Assembly (NCBI GenBank): GCA_003139545.1
Contig: PLJC01000037.1
Location: 1 to 33,989 of the forward strand
Direction of reading: 5' to 3'
DNA length: 33,989 nucleotides
Source: Actinomycetota bacterium
GTDB taxonomy: Bacteria; Actinomycetota; Thermoleophilia; Gaiellales; Gaiellaceae
Each line of letters begins with the position of its first letter. Positions within the stretch are counted from its first letter, which is position 1. Shown piece by piece: positions 15,399-24,783 of the stretch. Below the pieces are notes generated by a model. It did no database searches. It was not told the DNA's origin and saw nothing but the letters and a program-made list of their open reading frames with translations. The position numbers were made by a program, and so were the translations under genes.

Positions 15399-16550
15399 CT
15401 AGCAAATCGCGCGGCGGATGCCACGCACGGCCTGTGCGATGCGCTGCTCGTTCTCGACGAGCGCGAACCTGACGAAACCTTCACCGTCGGCGCCGAAGCC
15501 GCTGCCGGGGCTGACAGCGACGTGCGCCTCGCGCAGGAGGCGCAGAGCGAACGCCTGCGACGCCTCGCCCGTCGGGATCGGCGCCCACACGAACATCGTC
15601 GCGCGGGGCCGCTCCACCTCCCAGCCGACGCGCGTGAGGCCGTCGCACAGCGCGTTCCGGCGTCCCTCGTACACCGCCGCCGCCTCGGCCGGCTGATCCC
15701 GCGCCTCGCGGAGCGCAACCGTCGCGGCGATCTGCAGCGGCTGGAAGCTGCCGTAGTCGAGGTACGACTTCAAGCGTGCGAGCGCGCCGACGACGTCGGC
15801 GCGACCGAGCACGAATGCGACGCGCCAGCCTGCGAGCGAGAAGCCCTTCGTCAGCGAGTACAGCTCGACGGCGACCTCGCGCGCGCCGTCCGCCTCGAAG
15901 ATCGACGGCGGCCGATAGCCGTCGAAGGCGAGGTCGGCGTACGCGAAGTCGTGCACGAGCACGAGCTCGTGCTCGCGGGCGAAGTCGACGAGCCGCTGCA
16001 TCTCGGCCAGCTCGACGCACGCCGTGGTCGGGTTGTGCGGGAACGAGGCGAGCAGCACGCGCGGCCGCGGCTCCGCGGCTTCCCATGCCTCCTGGACGCC
16101 GGCGACGTAGTCGAGCGCAGGAACACGGTGGACTGTCGCGCCAGCGAACCCGGGCGCGAACAGATGGATCGGATAGCTCGGGCTCGGCACGAGCGCGGCG
16201 TCGCCCGGCCCGAGCAGCACCCAGAGGAGGTGGACGAGGCCTTCCTTCGCCCCCAGCGCCATCGTCGCCTCCGTCTCGGGGTCGAGCTCGACCCCGTAGC
16301 GGTCGCGGTAGAGCTCGCAGATCGCGGCGCGCAGGTTCGGCAGCCCGCGGCTCGAGGAATACCGGTGGTTGCGCGGGATGAGCGCGGCCTCGCGCAGCTT
16401 CTCCACCGCGATCTCGGGCGGCGGCACGTCGGGATTGCCGAAGCCGAGGTCGATGACGTCCTCGCCGGCGCGCCGCAGCTCGAGCTTGAGCCGCTCGACC
16501 TCGGCGAAGGCGTACGGAGGAAGCGCGTCGACGCGGCGGAACTCGGTCAC
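15399..16550 (-). CDS. PLP-dependent class I/II aminotransferase (AlaC-like)
   Basis: 383 residues, fold-type I aminotransferase. [19 protein letters not shown] at the start, [14 protein letters not shown] (172-175), the [12 protein letters not shown] segment and the PLP lysine K235 in [12 protein letters not shown] are visible. The N-terminal signature resembles the AlaC/glutamate-pyruvate group rather than AspC, but LL-diaminopimelate aminotransferases are also related. It is the last of six minus-strand genes linked by 4-nt overlaps (ATGA with cobA), so it is coexpressed with sulfite reduction. Whether its amino acid product connects to cysteine synthesis is not evident. Confidence 0.88.
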   Translation of the reverse strand: MTEFRRVDALPPYAFAEVERLKLELRRAGEDVIDLGFGNPDVPPPEIAVEKLREAALIPRNHRYSSSRGLPNLRAAICELYRDRYGVELDPETEATMALGAKEGLVHLLWVLLGPGDAALVPSPSYPIHLFAPGFAGATVHRVPALDYVAGVQEAWEAAEPRPRVLLASFPHNPTTACVELAEMQRLVDFAREHELVLVHDFAYADLAFDGYRPPSIFEADGAREVAVELYSLTKGFSLAGWRVAFVLGRADVVGALARLKSYLDYGSFQPLQIAATVALREARDQPAEAAAVYEGRRNALCDGLTRVGWEVERPRATMFVWAPIPTGEASQAFALRLLREAHVAVSPGSGFGADGEGFVRFALVENEQRIAQAVRGIRRAIC

Positions 16551-17257
16551 GCCGCAGATCGTCGCACCGCGCGCAGCGACGCGCGGAGCGCAACCACCTC
16601 GCCGATCACGACGAGGGCCGGTGTCGGCAGTCCCTCCGCCGCGCGGGCGATTGCGCCGAGGGGCGCCGTGACGACGCGTTCGTCGGGCGTCGTGCCGGCG
16701 GAGACGACGGCGGCGGGCGTGCCGGCGGGGCGTCCGTGCTCGATGAGCCGCACGGCGAGCCGCTCGAGCCCCGCGAGGCCCATGAAGGCGACGAGCGTGC
16801 CCGGCGTGTGCGCGAGCGCCTCTGCGTCGAGCCCTTCGACCTCGTGCGCGGCGAATGCCGTCACGGCCGATGCGACTCCGCGGTGCGTGACGGGGATGCC
16901 GGCGAAGCCGGGGACGGAAGCGAGCGACGAGACGCCGGGGATGACCTCGAAGGGCACGCCGGCGTCGGCGAGCGCGAGTGCTTCCTCGCCGCCGCGGCCG
17001 AAGAGGAACGGGTCACCGCCCTTGAGCCGCACGACGTCGTCGCCGCGGCGGCCGAGCGCGACGAGCAGCTCGTTCACCTCGTCCTGCTCGAGGCGGTCGC
17101 GCTCGATGCGGAGCGCGTCGTGCGGTGCTTCGTCGACGAGCTCGGGCGCGACGAGCCGGTCGTAGACGATCACGTCGCACGCGCGCACGCGCTCGAGACC
17201 CTTCACCGTGATCAGCCCGGGGTCGCCCGGGCCGGCGCCGACGAGCCAGACGGTCAT
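16547..17257 (-). CDS. cobA: Uroporphyrinogen-III C-methyltransferase
   Basis: 236 residues, SUMT family. It methylates uroporphyrinogen III at C2 and C7 to precorrin-2 using SAM. Motifs: [18 protein letters not shown] at the start, [25 protein letters not shown] and [23 protein letters not shown]. It is a stand-alone methyltransferase, with the dehydrogenase in the adjacent gene rather than fused as in CysG. Start overlaps the stop of the precorrin-2 dehydrogenase gene (ATGA). Its product feeds siroheme for the sulfite reductase encoded upstream. Confidence 0.95.
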   Translation of the reverse strand: MTVWLVGAGPGDPGLITVKGLERVRACDVIVYDRLVAPELVDEAPHDALRIERDRLEQDEVNELLVALGRRGDDVVRLKGGDPFLFGRGGEEALALADAGVPFEVIPGVSSLASVPGFAGIPVTHRGVASAVTAFAAHEVEGLDAEALAHTPGTLVAFMGLAGLERLAVRLIEHGRPAGTPAAVVSAGTTPDERVVTAPLGAIARAAEGLPTPALVVIGEVVALRASLRAVRRSAA

Positions 17258-17745
17258 CCGAGGGCCTTCGCGACGGCATTGCGGAAGAAGTCGCGCCGCT
17301 CATCGTACGAATCGAACGTCTTCTTCACCCACGGCCGCACGCGGCGCAGGTCACGCGCGAGCTGCTCGTGCTCGAAGCCGATCTGTGCGGCGAAGCGGTC
17401 GCGGAGCCACTGCGCAAGCGCGGGCGACGCGCCACCCGTCGAGACCGCGACGGTGATGTCGCCACGCCGGTGCAGCGCCGGCAGGATGAACGTGCACAGC
17501 TCGGGAACGTCCTCGACATTGCAGAAGATCTGCCTGGTGCTCGCGTCCGCGAAGACGCGCTCGCCCTGCTCGACGTCGACGACCACGACGAGCCAGGCGT
17601 CGTCGAGGAGCTCCGGCTCGTAACGATCGACGGAAACGACCTCCGCGCCGGCGGCTTCCAGCGCGCGAACCTTCGCATTCGACCGCCCGACGACGAGGCA
17701 GCGGCGGCCGGTCAGGTCGAGGCACGCGACGTAATGCTGCGTCAT
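17254..17745 (-). CDS. Precorrin-2 dehydrogenase / sirohydrochlorin synthase-like protein
   Basis: 163 residues matching the N-terminal module of CysG/Met8: YVACLDLTGRRCLVVG, then the Rossmann segment, FCNVEDVPELCTFILPALHR and GDITVAVSTGGASPALAQWL. The reaction expected is NAD+-dependent oxidation of precorrin-2 to sirohydrochlorin, with possible ferrochelation. The dinucleotide loop is odd: where the family has GGGxVAxRK the sequence reads VGRSNAKVRAL, shorter and poor in glycine. The dimerisation/C-terminal helix region is brief. ATG 17745 overlaps the stop of the preceding gene. Identity is firm from context and the STGG motif; catalytic competence is less certain. Confidence 0.82.
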   Translation of the reverse strand: MTQHYVACLDLTGRRCLVVGRSNAKVRALEAAGAEVVSVDRYEPELLDDAWLVVVVDVEQGERVFADASTRQIFCNVEDVPELCTFILPALHRRGDITVAVSTGGASPALAQWLRDRFAAQIGFEHEQLARDLRRVRPWVKKTFDSYDERRDFFRNAVAKALG

Positions 17746-18191
17746 ACGCCGACGGAGTGGATGCGCGCGCCGGCGCGGTCGAGCTTCACCGACAGCTCGA
17801 GCCCGTCGACGGCGATGGAGACGAGGAACGCGCCCGGGCCGGAGGACTGCACCGACACGCGCTCGACCGTCTTTCCTTCGAGCGCCTCGAGCGCCGAGCT
17901 CACCTCGCGCGCGCCGTCGGCGAGCTCGCGTCCGCCGGGCAGCCGGCGGTACGTCTTCAGCGCAGCCTGCTCGCCTTCGGGGCCGTACACGCTGCGGATG
18001 CGTCCGGTGGTGAGGCCGAGCTCGATCAGCTCCTCGAGCGCCTGCGCCTCGTCCTCCCCGAGCTCGCCCTCCTGCACGGCCGCGACGAGGTCCGCGAGAC
18101 GTCCACGCCGCTCCTCGTCGTGCACGAACGCGAGCACCGCCTGCGCCTCGCCGAGCGCGACCTCGGCCGCCTCTCCGCGCAGCGCGATCAT
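17742..18191 (-). CDS. Unknown protein inside the sulfite-reduction operon (149 aa)
   Basis: Not recognised. The N-terminal half is acidic and helical (GEAAEVALGEAQAVLAFVHD, then QEGELGEDEAQALEELIELG); the C-terminal half looks beta-rich (KTVERVSVQSSGPGAFLVSI, then VDGLELSVKLD). A middle segment SVYGPEGEQAALKTYRRLPG links them. There are no cysteines, no signal peptide and no membrane segment. It shares 4 nt with cysH upstream and with the siroheme gene downstream, so its translation is tied to APS reduction. A chaperone or adaptor for this pathway is conceivable; nothing in the sequence proves it. Confidence 0.7.
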   Translation of the reverse strand: MIALRGEAAEVALGEAQAVLAFVHDEERRGRLADLVAAVQEGELGEDEAQALEELIELGLTTGRIRSVYGPEGEQAALKTYRRLPGGRELADGAREVSSALEALEGKTVERVSVQSSGPGAFLVSIAVDGLELSVKLDRAGARIHSVGV

Positions 18192-18964
18192 GCGTGCTTC
18201 CCGACGATCGCGTGCAGCTCATGCTCGAAGCCGCCATGCTCGATCGAGCAGTGCATGCCGCACTCCTTCGGCGCGTTCGTCTCCCACCACCAGCGGCCCG
18301 CGCGCTCGTCCTCGCCGGCCTCGGTCGCGCGCGTGCACGGCGCGCAGCCGATCGAGGTGAACCCGCGCGCATACAGCGGGTGGATCGGGACGTCGTTCTC
18401 GCGCAGGTACGTCCAGACGTCGCGGCCGCTCCATTCCGCAAGCGGGTTGATCTTCACGATCGCGCCGTGGTCGTGGTCGATCTCGACCTTGCGGATGTTC
18501 GTGCGTGTCGCCCACTGGTCGCGGCGCAGCCCGGTGATCCACGCGTCGAGGCCGTCGAGGTGCTTCGTCAGCGGGATGACCTTGCGCACGTTGCAGCAGA
18601 GCAGTCGGTTCTCGACGGAGTCGCGGAACAGATCGGGGCCTTTCAGCTGGACGAGCCGCTCCACGTGCTCCGGGTCCGGTTCGAGGATCTCGAGCTGCAG
18701 CCCTGGGTAGCGCAGGCGCAACGCGTCGGCGAACTCGAGCGTCTCGACCGGCAGGCGCCCGGTGTCGACGGAGAACACGCGGACGCACGGATCGATCGCG
18801 TACGCCATGTCGATGAGCACGGAGCCGTCGATCTGGAAGGCAGTGGAGATGGCGATGTCGGAACCGAACTCGCCGAGCGCCCACTCGAGCAGCGCCTGCG
18901 GCTCCTCGCCCTCGAAGCGGATCGCGAGCTCGCCCGCGTCCAGCTCGTCGAGCAGGATGGTCAT
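18188..18964 (-). CDS. cysH: Adenylylsulfate (APS) reductase, assimilatory, iron-sulfur type
   Basis: 258 residues of the PAPS/APS reductase family, which reduces activated sulfate to sulfite using thioredoxin. The P-loop-like region IAISTAFQIDGSVLIDMA and DTGRLPVETLEF are present. The [4Fe-4S] cysteines of the APS-using type are all visible: C123-C124 (LLCCNVRK) and C207/C210 (GCAPCTR); the catalytic cysteine is C235 in KECGMH. The double Cys pairs favour APS over PAPS as substrate. ATG 18964 overlaps the stop of the sulfite reductase gene. A much longer frame upstream is spurious. Confidence 0.93.
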   Translation of the reverse strand: MTILLDELDAGELAIRFEGEEPQALLEWALGEFGSDIAISTAFQIDGSVLIDMAYAIDPCVRVFSVDTGRLPVETLEFADALRLRYPGLQLEILEPDPEHVERLVQLKGPDLFRDSVENRLLCCNVRKVIPLTKHLDGLDAWITGLRRDQWATRTNIRKVEIDHDHGAIVKINPLAEWSGRDVWTYLRENDVPIHPLYARGFTSIGCAPCTRATEAGEDERAGRWWWETNAPKECGMHCSIEHGGFEHELHAIVGKHA

Positions 18965-20562
18965 GCGGCCACCCGCTTCTTCGCGGGCTCGAGACCGGCG
19001 AGCGCGCCGAGCTCGTCGTCGGACAGGCGGCGCTGAAAGTCGGTGAACGTCTCGCCGTCGCCGCGCCCGTCGATCCAGCCGCGCACGAGTCCCTCGACCG
19101 CGGGCTCGAGCCGCTCGGTCGGAATGCGGCGGAAGAGCGAGCCGCCGATCGCTGGCGCCGGGCCGAGCGAGCCGCGCACGAAGATGTCGTAGGCCGAGAC
19201 CCGGTTGCCGTCCTCGTCCTTCCCGGTCGTCGCCTGGAAGCCGAGATCGCCGACCCAGTGCTGCGCGCACGCATGCGGGCAACCGTCGAGGTGCAGGCGC
19301 AGGTCGCCGACCTGCGGGCCGAACGTCGACTCGAGGTGCTCGACGAGCGTCTCGAGGCGCGTCTTCGTCTCGCCGACGGAGAAGTTGCAGTGCGGCTCGC
19401 CGGTGCATGCGATCGAGTTGGCCCAGATCTCGTTCGTCTCGAGCGGCAGGCCGAGCTCGGCGAGGCGCACGAGGGTCTCGTCGACGCGCGCGTTCGGAAC
19501 GCCGGTGACGATGAGGTTCTGCTGCCGGGTGAGGCGGATGTCGCCGCCGAGCTCGTCGGCGAGGTCTGCGACGGCGATGAGCTGGTCGCCGGATGAGAGA
19601 CCCAGGCGGACGGGCACTCCGATGGTGGAGAGCCCGTCCTGGCGCTGGGCATGCACGCCAATGTGCGCGGAGGGCTGCGCTGTGATCGGCGGCAAGGTGA
19701 AACGTTCGAGCGTGCGGCCGAGCTTCGTCTCGACGCGTTCGAGCACACCGTCGGGGCCGAGGTCGTCGACCATGAACTTCAGGCGCGCCTTCACGCGCGA
19801 CATGCGGTACTTCAGATCCTCGCTCCACACGGAGGTGACCGCGCCGAGGATCTCGATCGCGTCCTCCTTCGGAACGAAGACGCCGAGGTCGCGCGCGATG
19901 CGCGGAACCGACGCGAGACCGCCGCCGACGAGAACGCCGTAGCCCTCGCGTCCGTCGTGCACGACGCCGACGAGCGAGACGCAGTTGATCTCCGGTGCGT
20001 TGCAGCGGTCGGGGCAGCTCGCGATCGAGTACTTGTGCTTGCGCGGCAGGTTCGCCCACGTCGGGTTGCCGTAGAACTCGTCCGTCGCAGCGTCGATGAC
20101 CGGGGTCGAGTCGAAGAGCTCGTCCGCGAGGAGGCCGGAGACGGGGCAGCCGGTGATGTTGCGCACGGTGTCGCCGCAGCCGCCGGCGCTCGTGATGCCG
20201 GCGTCCTCGAGGTCAGCGAAGACGTCCGCGAGCGCACTCAGCTCGAGCCAGTGGATCTGGATGCATTGCCGCGTCGTCAGCTCGGCGTCGCCGCGCCCGT
20301 AGCGGTTCGCGACCTCGCCGATGCGGCGCAGCTTCGCCGGCGAGAGGATCCCGGCCGGGATCTTGACGCGCAGCATGAACGTCCCGATCTTCGGCTTGTC
20401 GTGGTAGAGGCCCCACCACTGGAGGCGCACGACATCCTCCTCGGCCATGGCCTCGTAGCCCTGAGCGACGAGCGCGGGCAGCTCCTCGCGGATGCCGAGA
20501 GGCGGCTTGTCGCGCTTGATCCGCTCGACCGAATTGCGCTCGTAGACGGTCGGCCAGTCCAT
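18961..20562 (-). CDS. Ferredoxin-dependent sulfite reductase (siroheme, [4Fe-4S])
   Basis: 533 residues with two nitrite/sulfite reductase ferredoxin-like half domains and two siroheme-binding domains. TTRQCIQIHWLEL lies in the first half domain. The cluster cysteines are CTGEPHC (spacing C-x5-C) and CPHAC (C-x3-C) in the C-terminal half. The family includes nitrite reductases, but the operon with APS reductase and siroheme synthesis makes sulfite the likely substrate, reduced by six electrons to sulfide. It is first in the operon. A near-palindrome TTACTATCGAAAGTAA lies 10 nt before its ATG. No Shine-Dalgarno is obvious. Confidence 0.93.
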   Translation of the reverse strand: MDWPTVYERNSVERIKRDKPPLGIREELPALVAQGYEAMAEEDVVRLQWWGLYHDKPKIGTFMLRVKIPAGILSPAKLRRIGEVANRYGRGDAELTTRQCIQIHWLELSALADVFADLEDAGITSAGGCGDTVRNITGCPVSGLLADELFDSTPVIDAATDEFYGNPTWANLPRKHKYSIASCPDRCNAPEINCVSLVGVVHDGREGYGVLVGGGLASVPRIARDLGVFVPKEDAIEILGAVTSVWSEDLKYRMSRVKARLKFMVDDLGPDGVLERVETKLGRTLERFTLPPITAQPSAHIGVHAQRQDGLSTIGVPVRLGLSSGDQLIAVADLADELGGDIRLTRQQNLIVTGVPNARVDETLVRLAELGLPLETNEIWANSIACTGEPHCNFSVGETKTRLETLVEHLESTFGPQVGDLRLHLDGCPHACAQHWVGDLGFQATTGKDEDGNRVSAYDIFVRGSLGPAPAIGGSLFRRIPTERLEPAVEGLVRGWIDGRGDGETFTDFQRRLSDDELGALAGLEPAKKRVAA

Positions 20563-20571
20563 CCCGCGACG

Positions 20572-20587
20572 TTACTATCGAAAGTAA
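20572..20587. promoter_or_regulatory. Near-palindrome in front of the sulfite reductase operon
   Basis: TTACTATCGAAAGTAA is symmetrical at 14 of 16 positions and sits between the divergent starts of the reductase (20562) and the exported protein (20632). It overlaps the expected -10 region of the reductase operon, so it could be a repressor site. Confidence 0.4.
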
Positions 20588-20619
20588 AGCGGCGGCCGGA
20601 CGGTTGTTCGGTTAGCTAC

Positions 20620-20625
20620 TAGGCT
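20620..20625 (+). promoter_or_regulatory. Candidate -10 box (leaderless) of the 138-aa exported protein gene
   Basis: TAGGCT ends 6 nt before the GTG at 20632; no ribosome-binding site is seen. Confidence 0.4.
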
Positions 20626-20631
20626 CTCCCC

Positions 20632-21048
20632 GTGGACCCCGCCCCGACCCCGCGTTGGCGCCGGTTTCTCCAGTTGCTCGCAGCCGTCCTCGTCGTTGGG
20701 ACCGCTGCAGTCTGGTTCTCTCCCGTCAACGGCTCGGCGGCGACGAGCGTCGAGTGCCAGCACCCTCTGATCACCGGAGAAGAAGCGATCGATCTACGGC
20801 ACGTGAGCAGCGACGTTGCGTGCCGGATCGTCCGCGCGATTCCGGCGTATGAGCGGGCCAACCACGTGACGCCCCTCTACCGGTGCGTCGGCGGAGATTC
20901 GCAAACGGGGCGTCCATACCATCCCGTCACGGCGCTCCATCACTTCCACGGATGGAATGTCGGCGTCGTCAAGGGTCGGCTGAGCTTCTGGCGTGGCACG
21001 AGCTTCTTCTCCGTCACCGGTACGGACTTCGGTGCCTATTGCGACTAG
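20632..21048 (+). CDS. Exported or membrane-anchored hypothetical protein (138 aa)
   Basis: The N terminus PAPTPRWRRFLQLLAAVLVV is a signal peptide or anchor: basic start, hydrophobic stretch LLAAVLVVGTAAVWF to about residue 30. The mature part has four cysteines (VECQHP, DVACRI, YRCVGG, GAYCD), probably two disulfides, and an aromatic/His-rich centre (TALHHFHGWNVGVVKG). No family recognised. It diverges from the sulfite reductase operon and converges on ppc with an 11-nt gap. Confidence 0.65.
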   Translation: MDPAPTPRWRRFLQLLAAVLVVGTAAVWFSPVNGSAATSVECQHPLITGEEAIDLRHVSSDVACRIVRAIPAYERANHVTPLYRCVGGDSQTGRPYHPVTALHHFHGWNVGVVKGRLSFWRGTSFFSVTGTDFGAYCD

Positions 21049-21059
21049 TTCCGTACCCG

Positions 21060-23363
21060 TCAGCCGGTGTTGCGCAACCCGGCCGCGATGCCCGCGATCG
21101 AGCGCAGGAGCGGCGGCGCCGCCTCCTCGTCCCCGGCGCGGTAGCGGCGCAGCAGCGAGACCTGGATGGCGTTGATCGGGTCGACGTACGGATTGCGCAG
21201 CCCGATCGAGCGCTGCACGACGGGATGGCGGTCGAGCAGCTCGTCCGCCTCGACGATCTCGAGCACGGCGACGACGGTGCGCGCATGCTCCGCGGCGATC
21301 GGCTCCCACAGGCTCGGCTCGTCAACGAGCTCGAGGTACTCGGCGGCGATCTCCATACTCGACTTCGCGAGCGTCATCTCGAGGTTCTGCACGAGCGCGC
21401 GGAAGAACGGCCAGCGGCCGTAGAGATCGCGCAGCTCTCCGATGTCCGCCTCGGCGAACGCGGCGCCGCAGCCGTACCAGGCCGGGAGTAGGCAGCGGTT
21501 CTGCGTCCACGCGAACACCCACGGGATGGCGCGCAGCGAGGCGAGGTATTCGGCGCCCTCCGGCCGGCGTGACGGACGGGAGCCGATGTTGAGCAGCGCG
21601 AGCTCGTCCACGGGCGTGAACGAGCGAAAGAAGCCGACGAGGCGCGGATCGTCGACGAGCTCGCCATACGCGGCGCGCGAGCGGTCTGCGAGCGCGACGA
21701 TGAGCGTCGTGTCGACGTCGTCCTCCGCGCGGCTCGCAGCGAGCACCGTCGCGGCGAGCGCGGCCTCGAGGTTCCGGTGCGCGAGCTCGGGCAGCCCGTA
21801 CTTGAATGCGATCGTCTCCCCCTGCTCGGTGATCTTCAGCCGGCCTGGTGGCACGCCTTGTGGCTGCGCGAGGATCGCGTCGTACGTCGGTCCGCCGCCG
21901 CGGCCGGCGCTGCCGCCGCGGCCGTGGAAGAACGTGACCTCGGCGCCGCGGCGGCGCGCGACCTCTGCGAGCGCGACGAGCGCGGAGCGGATCTCCCACT
22001 GCGCGGCGAGATAGCCCGCGTCCTTCGCCGAGTCGGAGTAGCCGACCATCACCTCTCGGCACAGCAGCTCCTCGTAGATCTCGGGCGCCGCGCGCAGCGC
22101 CTCGACGGATTCGAAGAGCGGGACGACGTTCTCCGCCGGCGTCAACTTCTGGACCCGGCGCACGTCCTCGGCCGACGACACGCCCGAGACGATCACCGTG
22201 TCGCCGGCGGCCGCGAGCAGCGCGCGGATGCGCTCGTCGGGGTCCACGGCATCGCGTGCGTGCACACGCACCTCGACGTCGGCCAACACGAAACCGAAGA
22301 GCTCGACCCGCCGCCGTAGCGCTGCGAGCGCGCCGTCGGCGATGCGCTCGCCGCGGTTCGCGCGCAGGCTACGGTCGACGACGTCGAGATCGTCGGCGAA
22401 CGCGTCGTACGCGCCGTCCTGCAACCGACGCCAGACGAAGCTGAGCTTGCGCCGGTACGGCTCGTCGAGGTTCTGGTCTCCGATCTCGACCGTGTACTCC
22501 GGCAGCTCGGCCTCGTCGGCCGCGATGGATCGAAGCAGCTCCTCGGAGACCGGTGTCAGCCGCGAAGACACGCCGAGCTCGGCCGCGAGCGCACGAACGT
22601 CGGCGCTGTAGCGCTGCAGGAGCAGGCTCGTCGCCCGGTCGCGCGCCTCCGCGAGCGTCTCGACATTCGTCTGCGGATTGCCGTCCGCATCGCCGCCGAT
22701 CCAGCTGCCGAACCGCAGCGGCACCGGCGCATCCGGGAGACGCCGCCGATACTCGGCGAGCAGACGCTCGGCCGCATCGATCAGGCTCTGTTCGAAGAAC
22801 CAGTGGCCGTTGCGGATCTCGTCCACGACCTGCGGCCGCCGCGTGCGCACCTCGTCCGCCTGCCACAGCATCGTGATCTCGCCTGCGAGCGCGTCGGCGA
22901 CGTCGTCGCCCTCGTCAAGTGCGGCGAGGAGCGCGGCGATGCGCAGATGCGCGGCGAGCACCGTGCGGCGCGCGGCCTCGGTCGGGTGCGCGGTGAGCAC
23001 GAGCTTGAGCGAGACGTCGGCAGCCGGGGCGTCGCCCAGCTCCGCGAACGCGGCTGCGAGCGACTCGCGCCCCATCCGTTCTTCGCGCGCGTACGCGCGG
23101 CGGCGCCGGATGCGGTTGTGCTGCTCGGCGACGTTGGCCAGCTGGAAGTAGAGGGCGAATGCGCGGAGGACGCTGGCCTGCCGTGCGAGCGGCAGCGCCT
23201 CGACCGCGTCGCGGAGCTCGTCCCGGCGCGTCCCCTGTCTCGCCGAGCGCGCGAGCGCCCGCACGTGCTCGACGTCGGCGAGCAGCGTCTCGTCCTCCTG
23301 CTCCACGAGCACGCGGCCCAGGAGGTCGCCGAGCAGGCGAACATCGCGGCGGACGGCTTCCAC
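21060..23363 (-). CDS. ppc: Phosphoenolpyruvate carboxylase
   Basis: Adds bicarbonate to PEP to give oxaloacetate, the anaplerotic source of aspartate-family carbon. The catalytic segments are present: LTAHPTEAARRT (active His), [49 protein letters not shown] and the C-terminal LRNTG. The protein is 767 residues, shorter than the 850-950 usual in bacteria, through a shorter N terminus and compact loops; catalytic motifs are not affected. The start is a GTG at 23363, facing leuC. Allosteric control cannot be judged. Confidence 0.95.
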   Translation of the reverse strand: MEAVRRDVRLLGDLLGRVLVEQEDETLLADVEHVRALARSARQGTRRDELRDAVEALPLARQASVLRAFALYFQLANVAEQHNRIRRRRAYAREERMGRESLAAAFAELGDAPAADVSLKLVLTAHPTEAARRTVLAAHLRIAALLAALDEGDDVADALAGEITMLWQADEVRTRRPQVVDEIRNGHWFFEQSLIDAAERLLAEYRRRLPDAPVPLRFGSWIGGDADGNPQTNVETLAEARDRATSLLLQRYSADVRALAAELGVSSRLTPVSEELLRSIAADEAELPEYTVEIGDQNLDEPYRRKLSFVWRRLQDGAYDAFADDLDVVDRSLRANRGERIADGALAALRRRVELFGFVLADVEVRVHARDAVDPDERIRALLAAAGDTVIVSGVSSAEDVRRVQKLTPAENVVPLFESVEALRAAPEIYEELLCREVMVGYSDSAKDAGYLAAQWEIRSALVALAEVARRRGAEVTFFHGRGGSAGRGGGPTYDAILAQPQGVPPGRLKITEQGETIAFKYGLPELAHRNLEAALAATVLAASRAEDDVDTTLIVALADRSRAAYGELVDDPRLVGFFRSFTPVDELALLNIGSRPSRRPEGAEYLASLRAIPWVFAWTQNRCLLPAWYGCGAAFAEADIGELRDLYGRWPFFRALVQNLEMTLAKSSMEIAAEYLELVDEPSLWEPIAAEHARTVVAVLEIVEADELLDRHPVVQRSIGLRNPYVDPINAIQVSLLRRYRAGDEEAAPPLLRSIAGIAAGLRNTG

Positions 23364-23430
23364 CGGGCCAGCCTACGGCGAACCTTCCTGCAAAACCGAA
23401 CAATCGCTCGGAGCCTGGACGGCAATGGGC

Positions 23431-23436
23431 TAGCCT
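23431..23436 (+). promoter_or_regulatory. Candidate -10 box of leuC (leaderless start)
   Basis: TAGCCT lies 6 nt before the ATG at 23443 and no Shine-Dalgarno is visible. Confidence 0.4.
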
Positions 23437-23442
23437 CGAACC

Positions 23443-24783
23443 ATGGGCCGCACGCTGTTCGAGAAGGTCTGGGACAGCCACGTCGTCACGCACGACGAGG
23501 GCCGGCCCGATCTCCTCTACGTCGACCTCCACCTGGTGCACGAAGTGACCTCGCCGCAGGCGTTCGAAGGCCTGCGTCTGGCCGGGCGAAAGGTGCGCCG
23601 GCCGGACCTGACGGTCGCGACGATGGACCACAACGTCGCCACCGGCGACGACACCCCGGCCGATCCGCTGTCCCAGCAGCAGCTGGACGCACTGGCGACC
23701 AACTGCGCCGAGTTCGACGTCCCGCTGCACGCCACCGGCAGCGGCCGGGAGGGCATCGTCCACGTCATCGGCCCCGAGCTCGGGCTGACGCAGCCCGGCA
23801 AGACGATCGTCTGTGGCGACTCCCACACATCGACGCACGGCGCCTTCGGCGCGCTCGCGTTCGGCATCGGCACGTCGGAGGTCGAGCACGTGCTTGCGAC
23901 GCAGACGCTGTCGCAGAGGAAGCCGCGCACGCTGCGCATCCACTTCGAGGGCGAGCGTGCACCGGGCGTGACGGCGAAGGATCTCGTGCTGGTCGCCATC
24001 GGCGAGATCGGCGTCGACGGCGGCGTCGGCCACGTGATCGAGTACGCCGGCCCCGCGATCGAGGCGCTGTCGATGGAAGGCCGCATGACGGTCTGCAACA
24101 TGTCGATCGAGGCGGGCGCGCGCGCCGGGATGATCGCGCCCGATGAGACGACGTTCGCGTATCTCCGTGAGCGCGGCGTCGAGATCGACGAGCGCTGGCG
24201 GGACCTGCCGAGCGACCCCGACGCGGTGTTCGACCGCGAGGTCGTGATCGACGTCGCGACGGTCAAGCCGCAGGTGACGTGGGGGACGAATCCCGGGATG
24301 GTCGCGTCGATCGACGACGTGGTGCCCGAGCCCGCCGACGAGGCGGCCGAGCGCGCGCTCGCCTACATGGCGCTGACGCCCGGCACGCCGATCCGAGAGA
24401 TCACGGTCGATCGCGTCTTCATCGGCTCGTGCACGAACTCGCGCATCGAGGACCTGCGCGCGGCGGCCGCGGTCGTCCAGGGGCGGCACGTGCATCCCTC
24501 CGTGCGCGCAATGGTCGTTCCGGGCTCCGCTTGCGTGAAGGTGCAGGCCGAGGCCGAGGGCCTCGACCAGGTGTTCACCGCCGCCGGCTTCGAGTGGCGG
24601 CGCGCCGGCTGTTCCATGTGCCTGGGCATGAACCCCGACGTGCTCGCGCCTGGCGAGCGGTGCGCGTCCACGTCGAACCGGAACTTCGAGGGCCGCCAGG
24701 GCGCGGGCGGTCGCACGCACCTCGTCAGCCCGGAGGTGGCCGCCGCGACCGCGCTCGAGGGCCACTTCGCGGTGCCGGCATGA
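23443..24783 (+). CDS. leuC: 3-isopropylmalate dehydratase large subunit
   Basis: Isomerises 2- to 3-isopropylmalate with LeuD. 446 residues, aconitase superfamily. [20 protein letters not shown] and the three [4Fe-4S] ligands are visible: C330 in GSCTNSR and C390/C393 in [10 protein letters not shown]. The final [20 protein letters not shown] is typical. The stop overlaps the leuD start (ATGA), coupling the two subunits. leuA and leuB are in other transcription units of the window, so the leucine pathway is split. Confidence 0.95.
   Translation: MGRTLFEKVWDSHVVTHDEGRPDLLYVDLHLVHEVTSPQAFEGLRLAGRKVRRPDLTVATMDHNVATGDDTPADPLSQQQLDALATNCAEFDVPLHATGSGREGIVHVIGPELGLTQPGKTIVCGDSHTSTHGAFGALAFGIGTSEVEHVLATQTLSQRKPRTLRIHFEGERAPGVTAKDLVLVAIGEIGVDGGVGHVIEYAGPAIEALSMEGRMTVCNMSIEAGARAGMIAPDETTFAYLRERGVEIDERWRDLPSDPDAVFDREVVIDVATVKPQVTWGTNPGMVASIDDVVPEPADEAAERALAYMALTPGTPIREITVDRVFIGSCTNSRIEDLRAAAAVVQGRHVHPSVRAMVVPGSACVKVQAEAEGLDQVFTAAGFEWRRAGCSMCLGMNPDVLAPGERCASTSNRNFEGRQGAGGRTHLVSPEVAAATALEGHFAVPA

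Noticed and set aside
22915..24765. 616-codon minus-strand frame across ppc and leuC
   Set aside because: Spans two real genes and has no recognisable domain; shadow of leuC codons.
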